This document shows positions 23,828 through 27,822 of a DNA stretch of 27,822 nucleotides, piece after piece. Numbering within the stretch: position 1 is the stretch's first letter; the number at the start of each line of letters is the position of its first letter. Both the position numbers and the translations under genes were made by a program. Origin of the DNA: Desulfobacterales bacterium (GTDB lineage: Bacteria > Desulfobacterota > Desulfobacteria > Desulfobacterales > UBA11574); assembly GCA_030145595.1 (NCBI GenBank), contig JAQYVG010000004.1, positions 1 through 27,822 of the forward strand, written 5' to 3'. The notes under the pieces are model-generated. The model made no database searches. It was not told where the DNA came from and saw nothing but the letters and a program-made list of their open reading frames with translations.

Positions 23828-24400
23828 TTACTCCGGGATGCTGCGGGTTGCCCGGACGAAGTAGTAAAAATGGTAGATGTGCCGGATCATGCCGGCTTTG
23901 AAGCTTGTGTACCAGGCCATGTCAGGGCCGAATATGTCAGCGCTCCAGCAAAACTCTTGTTTTGCGGAGAATACAGGGCCAATATAGAGGTTGCCCTTAG
24001 CCCTGCTGATTTTAAGCAATGAGGCCAGCTCTGCAATGGTTGGAAGCCGCCAGTCTGAATATCCGGCAAAGCGCTCGCGGTTTAGGTTGTTGATGTATTC
24101 CTTTGCTTGGGGCCATGTCATCCCATCAGGTGAACCATCCTTTTGCCACATCAACCCCGTGGCCCTGTCTGTCACCGTGCCGTCCCCGTTGTCAACAAAG
24201 TCGTTGGTAAAAGCCCCTTTTTTATTCTTGGTTCTGTCGAAAAAATTGTATTTTACCAGCATCGACATTACATCTTTATCTGAAAGTTGCTTTGCTTGAC
24301 TGCGCAGATGGATCCGTTCGCCGGACATTGCATTGGGGATGTAGAGTGTCACTAATATGAAAACAAGCGTTACTAAAAAGCTGACTATTATTCTTTTCAT
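23828..24400 (-). CDS. Secreted DUF1566 (Lcl C-terminal-like) domain protein
   Basis: 190 aa from ATG 24400, preceded by AGAGGG; an upstream in-frame start adds only ten residues. Residues 1-31 look like a signal peptide (MKRIIVSFLVTLVFILVTL). The mature part carries the DUF1566 pattern: NDFVDNGDGTVTDRATGLMW, then GMTWPQAKEYINNLN, then YSDWRLPTIAEL, and a C-terminal YYFVRATRS. Domains like this are extracellular or periplasmic and distantly resemble FGE-sulfatase/lectin-like folds; function unknown. It lies downstream of the TRAP operon on the same strand, 95 nt after dctM, and could be co-transcribed. Confidence 0.85.
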   Translation of the reverse strand: MKRIIVSFLVTLVFILVTLYIPNAMSGERIHLRSQAKQLSDKDVMSMLVKYNFFDRTKNKKGAFTNDFVDNGDGTVTDRATGLMWQKDGSPDGMTWPQAKEYINNLNRERFAGYSDWRLPTIAELASLLKISRAKGNLYIGPVFSAKQEFCWSADIFGPDMAWYTSFKAGMIRHIYHFYYFVRATRSIPE

Positions 24401-24454
24401 AATAAACCCTCTCTTATAAATGCCTTGCACCTTTGTTTATAAGAAATTGGGGCC

Positions 24455-24490
24455 AGGCCGGAAGAAGAAGGTTCCTCCGGCCTCTTTTTT
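24455..24490 (+). terminator. rho-independent terminator-like hairpin oriented + strand
   Basis: AGGCCGGA (24455-24462) and TCCGGCCT (24476-24483) form a perfect 8-bp stem with a 13-nt loop, followed by T6 at 24485-24490. The T-run lies on the + strand, while both flanking genes are on the minus strand. The nearest upstream + gene is PBP1A, 665 nt away. Confidence 0.6.
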
Positions 24491-24495
24491 ATATT

Positions 24496-25791
24496 TTAGA
24501 AAAGAACTCCATAGAGAAGTTTGGGGAACCAGAGCGATATAATCGGAATATAGGTAACAACAAAGAGAGCGATCAGCATGATAACCATAAAGGGTGCCGC
24601 CCCTTTGAAAACATCCCATAGAGACAGGCCCGAGATACCACTGGCCACGAAAAGATTGAGACCCACGGGTGGGGTTATCATTCCGATTTCCATGTTCACG
24701 GTCATGATGATCCCGAAATGAATCGGATCGATGCCCAGCTTCATCACAATGGGCAGAAAAAGCGGCGCCAAAATCAGAATGGCTGCGCTGGGTTCCATGA
24801 AGTCTCCCACAAAATATAGAAGTACATTGACAAAAAGAAGAAAAACCCAGGGTGTTACGGCATGTTCAATAATAAAGGCGGCGATCGCTGCAGGAATCCC
24901 TTCGGTGGTGAGAATGAAGGCAAAAAGCATGGCATTTGTAATAATGAAAAGTATCATGGCCATCATTATGGCGCTGCGAACGAATACCTGGGGAATATCC
25001 CGGAATTTAAGATCTTTGTACACGAAAAGCCCCACAGCAAGTGAATAGAATACTGCCACGGCCGCGGCCTCCGTGGGGGTAAAAATCCCTCCGTAGATTC
25101 CGCCAAGAATCAGAAAAGGCATAAAAAGACCGGGCAGCGCTTTCCAGAGCAAAACCAGTCGATCTTTCCAGGGCATGGGCTCGCCGCCCCTAAAGCCTTT
25201 TACCCGGGCATAAACTACCGCGGTTATGATAAAGAGGGTGCCCATGAACAGCCCCGGTCCCACACCGGCCATGAAAAGTTTGCCCACGGATTGATCGGTG
25301 GCCACACCATAAACGATCATGGGGATGCTGGGAGGAATAAGAATGCCCAGGGAGCCGGCCGAACCCAACAGGCCCACAGAGTATTTGTCACTGTAGCCGG
25401 AGGCGATCATGGCCGGGATCATGATGGTGCCGATGGCCACCACCGTTGAGGGGCTGGACCCGGAAATCGCAGCAAAAAACATGCAGGAAATAATAGCGGC
25501 CACAGCCAGCCCGCCGCGATAATGTCCCACAAAGGCATTACATAGGTCTATGAGGCGTTTTGAGACCCCTCCCGAGGACATGAGATTGCTGGCCAGGATA
25601 AAAAAAGGAATAGCCATGAGGGCAAAATGATCCAGACCGTTGTATAATTTTTGGGCCACAGCCATCAGGGGAAGGGCATCATGGTACCAGAATGTGGTGA
25701 TTACGGACAGGCCCAGGCAAATGGCCAGGGGCATCCCCAGGACCAGATATACAAAAAAGATCACAAAAAGGGTCAGGCCTAAGCTCTCCAT
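24496..25791 (-). CDS. dctM: TRAP transporter large permease (DctM)
   Basis: 431 aa, highly hydrophobic with about 11-12 membrane segments. Typical DctM motifs: LMAIPFFILASNLMSSGG, AAISGSSPSTVVAIGTIMIP, and GILIPPSIPMIVYGV; the second half repeats the pattern with ITPPVGLNLFVASG. It is the ion-coupled translocating subunit of a tripartite transporter for organic acids or related solutes. Start ATG at 25791 follows GGAG. It lies 55 nt after dctQ. Substrate cannot be read from this subunit. Confidence 0.95.
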   Translation of the reverse strand: MESLGLTLFVIFFVYLVLGMPLAICLGLSVITTFWYHDALPLMAVAQKLYNGLDHFALMAIPFFILASNLMSSGGVSKRLIDLCNAFVGHYRGGLAVAAIISCMFFAAISGSSPSTVVAIGTIMIPAMIASGYSDKYSVGLLGSAGSLGILIPPSIPMIVYGVATDQSVGKLFMAGVGPGLFMGTLFIITAVVYARVKGFRGGEPMPWKDRLVLLWKALPGLFMPFLILGGIYGGIFTPTEAAAVAVFYSLAVGLFVYKDLKFRDIPQVFVRSAIMMAMILFIITNAMLFAFILTTEGIPAAIAAFIIEHAVTPWVFLLFVNVLLYFVGDFMEPSAAILILAPLFLPIVMKLGIDPIHFGIIMTVNMEIGMITPPVGLNLFVASGISGLSLWDVFKGAAPFMVIMLIALFVVTYIPIISLWFPKLLYGVLF

Positions 25792-25846
25792 TAGGTTTCT
25801 CCGATAGAATTATGTTGCTGTCATGCTAACAATATCAACACTTTGG

Positions 25847-26389
25847 TTAATCATCCGGGGTGTGAACGAGCTTTTCCTTGTCATCTTCGGACAATTCGTG
25901 CAGACGGTCTATTGCAAACGACTCCCCTTTCAGTATATAGACCAGGCGCTCGACGAAACGAAGACTGATCAGCACCCCCCCTACAGGTATTGCCAGATAA
26001 CCTATCTCCATTGGAATGCGCAGATCGCGGGACAGCAGGTGGCGGCTGCTGATGAATTTTGAGAATTCAAAGCCTTTTACAGCCACTATGATTCCGAAAA
26101 GAAGACATAGAGCAATGGAAACAATAATTAAGATACGCTGGGTCCTGGGGCCAAACTTTGCTACCAGCACATCAACCCCGATATGGATATTTTCCTTGAC
26201 GCCCAGGCTGGCCCCGATAAAGGTACACCAGATAAGTGCCATGACGGTGATTTCATAGGAGCCGCCCCATCCGGTATTAAAGACATATCTTAAAATTACC
26301 TCCTGGAAGGTTAAATACGAAGCAATACCTATCAGGACAACTACCAGGATTTCTTCTGTTTTGTCCCAGATACGGATTATTTTCTGCAT
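25847..26389 (-). CDS. dctQ: TRAP transporter small permease (DctQ)
   Basis: 180 aa from ATG 26389, chosen because AAGGAAA precedes it. Four membrane helices as expected: IRIWDKTEEILVVVLIGIAS near the N-terminus, the conserved WCTFIGASLGVKENIHIGVD segment, ILIIVSIALCLLFGIIVAV, and IGYLAIPVGGVLISLRF. It supports DctM. The acidic C-terminal tail (ELSEDDKEK) is cytoplasmic. It lies 58 nt after dctP. Confidence 0.93.
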   Translation of the reverse strand: MQKIIRIWDKTEEILVVVLIGIASYLTFQEVILRYVFNTGWGGSYEITVMALIWCTFIGASLGVKENIHIGVDVLVAKFGPRTQRILIIVSIALCLLFGIIVAVKGFEFSKFISSRHLLSRDLRIPMEIGYLAIPVGGVLISLRFVERLVYILKGESFAIDRLHELSEDDKEKLVHTPDD

Positions 26390-26447
26390 AACGGTTTCCT
26401 TGGGCCCCGGGGAGCCAGCGCTCACCCGGGGCTTTGCGGCAAGATGA

Positions 26448-27461
26448 TTATTTCATCTTTTTGATATGGTCGATCCACTTGGTGGGAACGACATCGGCGA
26501 ACTTGTTGTGCACCGGTTTCATGGCCTTTTGCAGCTCTGCGGTTTGGGCGGCAGTAAGGTCATAAATTTTGAGACGGCCACTCTTTTTGGCGTAATCCCT
26601 GATCAAGGCTGACTGTTTTTTGTCCAGCTCGATGGCTTTCATACGTGCTTCTGCCGTAACTTCTGTTAATATCTTGCTGATGGTCTTTTGAATGTCGGCC
26701 GGCAGCTTATCCCAGAATTTTTGATTCATGATGACGGCATAACCGAGATAGCCATGATTTGAAAAGGATAAATATTTTTGGACCTCATGAAATTTTTTGG
26801 TGTAGATGTTGGAAGCGGTATTCTCCTGGCCGTCCACCACCCCCTGCTCGAGCGCATTGTAAACCTCGGCAAAAGGAAGCTTGAGCCCGACGGCGCCAAG
26901 TCCTTTCATCTGGGCCTCGAGAACATCGGAACTCATAATTCTGAATTTTACACCTTTAAAATCGGCTGGTTTAATCAAAGGGCGCACATTATCACTGAAT
27001 TGTTTGAAGGCGTTATCCCAAAAGGTCATCAGTTTAATACCCAAGCCCCGCTCGACAAACATGGTTCGGATTTCATCGCCGATGGGTCCGTCAACAACCT
27101 TGTGAACGGTCTCGATCGTAGGAAAGAGAAAGGGCATATCAAAGAGCTGCAGGGCCGGCACCGAGCCGACAAATTTTGCCGACGAAGGCGCCGCCATCTC
27201 GATGAACCCGGCCGAAAGGGCTTCAATGGCCTGGTTGTCGCCGTAAAGTTGGGCATTAGGGAACACCACAACCTTTACCTTGCCCTTCAGGGTCTCATTA
27301 ACACGCGCGGCAAACTCATTGGCAGCCCAGCCCTTGGGGGTGTTTACCGATACAACATGGGAAAAGCGGATTTTAAAGGGTTTTTTCTTGGCCGTGGCAG
27401 CCGGAACTACCAGCAGCAAACACAAAACTACAACGCACGCAACATAAAAAAATCTTTTCAT
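26448..27461 (-). CDS. dctP: TRAP transporter solute-binding protein (DctP)
   Basis: 337 aa. A signal peptide covers about 1-24 (VACVVVLCLLLVVPAATA). The mature protein shows FKIRFSHVVSVNTPKGWAAN and the TRAP hallmark around FKGVKFRIMSSDV, where Arg174 should bind the substrate carboxylate. VVDGQENTASNIYTKKFHEV follows. Start ATG at 27461 with AAGGAGG upstream, the best ribosome-binding site in the operon, fitting higher output of the binding protein. The ligand is probably a carboxylic acid; its identity is not visible. Confidence 0.95.
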   Translation of the reverse strand: MKRFFYVACVVVLCLLLVVPAATAKKKPFKIRFSHVVSVNTPKGWAANEFAARVNETLKGKVKVVVFPNAQLYGDNQAIEALSAGFIEMAAPSSAKFVGSVPALQLFDMPFLFPTIETVHKVVDGPIGDEIRTMFVERGLGIKLMTFWDNAFKQFSDNVRPLIKPADFKGVKFRIMSSDVLEAQMKGLGAVGLKLPFAEVYNALEQGVVDGQENTASNIYTKKFHEVQKYLSFSNHGYLGYAVIMNQKFWDKLPADIQKTISKILTEVTAEARMKAIELDKKQSALIRDYAKKSGRLKIYDLTAAQTAELQKAMKPVHNKFADVVPTKWIDHIKKMK

Positions 27462-27531
27462 GTTTTCCTCCTTGTCTAATTGTTAATGGTTGCGGTCAAT
27501 CACCTTGGCTTTATGGAAAAGATGCATGATT

Positions 27532-27537
27532 ATTATA
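27532..27537 (-). promoter_or_regulatory. candidate -10 box for the TRAP operon
   Basis: TATAAT on the minus strand, about 70 nt before the dctP start. No -35 at proper spacing: TTCTTT at 17 nt is poor, and a perfect TTGACA (27569-27564) is 26 nt away. If used, it would need an activator. Confidence 0.3.
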
Positions 27538-27613
27538 CCGCGCTTAACAGGTGCAAAGAAAACTGTCAATCAGATAGATTTGTATTTTGTTGTCAGATTT
27601 TTTCTTACAAACA

Positions 27614-27636
27614 ATAAAATCGCCGGGCGATTTTAT
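27614..27636. terminator. perfect 11-bp palindrome, possible bidirectional terminator
   Basis: ATAAAATCGCC (27614-27624), one G, then GGCGATTTTAT (27626-27636). T4 lies in the descending arm in both orientations. It lies just past the response regulator stop, separating it from the TRAP operon. Confidence 0.5.
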
Positions 27637-27647
27637 ACAACGCCCCG

Positions 27648-27822
27648 CTATAAGCGGGCCTGGGCCCCTCTGGCCACGCACAGCGCCAGCAATTCGGCGG
27701 CCTCGTCCGTAAGATACCGACCGCCTGTATGGACTTTTCGTATAGCCTCTACAAGCTGTTCCGGCGCCGATCGTTTGGTTATATATCCCATGGCGCCGGC
27801 CTCAATGGCCCGCACCACATAT
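27648..27822 (-). CDS. Response regulator receiver domain, C-terminal part (5' end outside window)
   Basis: 57 codons enter from the right edge and end in TAG at 27650-27648. The sequence VVRAIEAGAMGYITKRSAP, then LVEAIRKVHTGGRYLTDEAA, is the beta5-alpha5 end of a NarL/FixJ-type receiver with the conserved Lys of GYITK. In that family a LuxR-type helix-turn-helix begins 15-25 residues later. Here the protein stops after ELLALCVARGAQARL. No helix-turn-helix is found in any frame of the next 180 nt. It is upstream of, and codirectional with, dctP. It is either a single-domain regulator or a truncated one. Confidence 0.8.
   Translation of the reverse strand, partial: YVVRAIEAGAMGYITKRSAPEQLVEAIRKVHTGGRYLTDEAAELLALCVARGAQARL

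Noticed and set aside
26778..27479. Open frame of 233 codons on the + strand
   Set aside because: Entirely antisense to dctP, which has a signal peptide, strong ribosome-binding site and clear family motifs; the antisense product has no recognisable features.
27600..27647. Frameshifted helix-turn-helix after the response regulator
   Set aside because: All three minus-strand frames were read past the stop; none shows the LTxRE motif, and a perfect terminator-like palindrome follows.

Overview
The window reads as a chromosomal segment of a Gram-negative, anaerobic bacterium, most likely a member of the Desulfobacterota (Desulfobacterales-like). Reasons: a fused radical SAM/DUF2344 protein beside rng, a rubredoxin-containing membrane protein, a Na+-pump decarboxylase beta/gamma pair, a DctPQM TRAP transporter, a periplasmic HtrA and a class A penicillin-binding protein. 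This placement is inference from gene content; no rRNA or other direct taxonomic marker is present. I found no tRNA, rRNA, CRISPR array or transposase.

Layout. 1-85: tail of an unidentified + strand gene, converging on htrA (-). 1532-5576: radical SAM/DUF2344 protein and ribonuclease G (+), overlapping by 8 nt. 5938-11061: the classic rpmH-rnpA-yidD-yidC-jag-mnmE cluster (+), covering ribosomal protein L34, RNase P protein, membrane insertion, an RNA-binding partner and tRNA U34 modification. 11122-11137: a perfect parS palindrome, immediately downstream of mnmE, where many genomes have mnmG-rsmG-parA-parB. 11168-12203: a YkgJ-like Cys-cluster protein and a small unknown protein, ended by a hairpin plus T-run.

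12350-14633 (-): a three-gene operon, oadG-like, oadB-like, then a rubredoxin fused to a four-helix membrane domain. There is no decarboxylase alpha or biotin subunit nearby. 14814-14964: a roughly 150-bp MITE-like palindrome whose right end supplies the last codons and stop of a small cyclic-nucleotide-binding-domain protein (14944-15390, -). An HNH endonuclease (-) follows.

16050-21012 (-): ATP-grasp protein, era, engB, a class I aminotransferase, hisG and hisI. Read in transcription order this is hisI-hisG-aminotransferase-engB-era-ATP-grasp. 21379-23790: a bifunctional penicillin-binding protein 1A (+). 23828-24400: a secreted DUF1566 protein (-). 24496-27461 (-): a TRAP transporter, dctP-dctQ-dctM in transcription order. 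27648-27822 (-): the tail of a response regulator that ends where its DNA-binding domain would be expected to start.

Most of the window is ordinary core genome. The observations most worth following are the parS site with broken local synteny, the MITE-like element reshaping a gene end, the Na+-pump subunits paired with a rubredoxin-membrane fusion, the HTH-less response regulator beside the TRAP operon, and a probable ATT start for yidD. I do not see a clear new multi-gene defence or mobile system.
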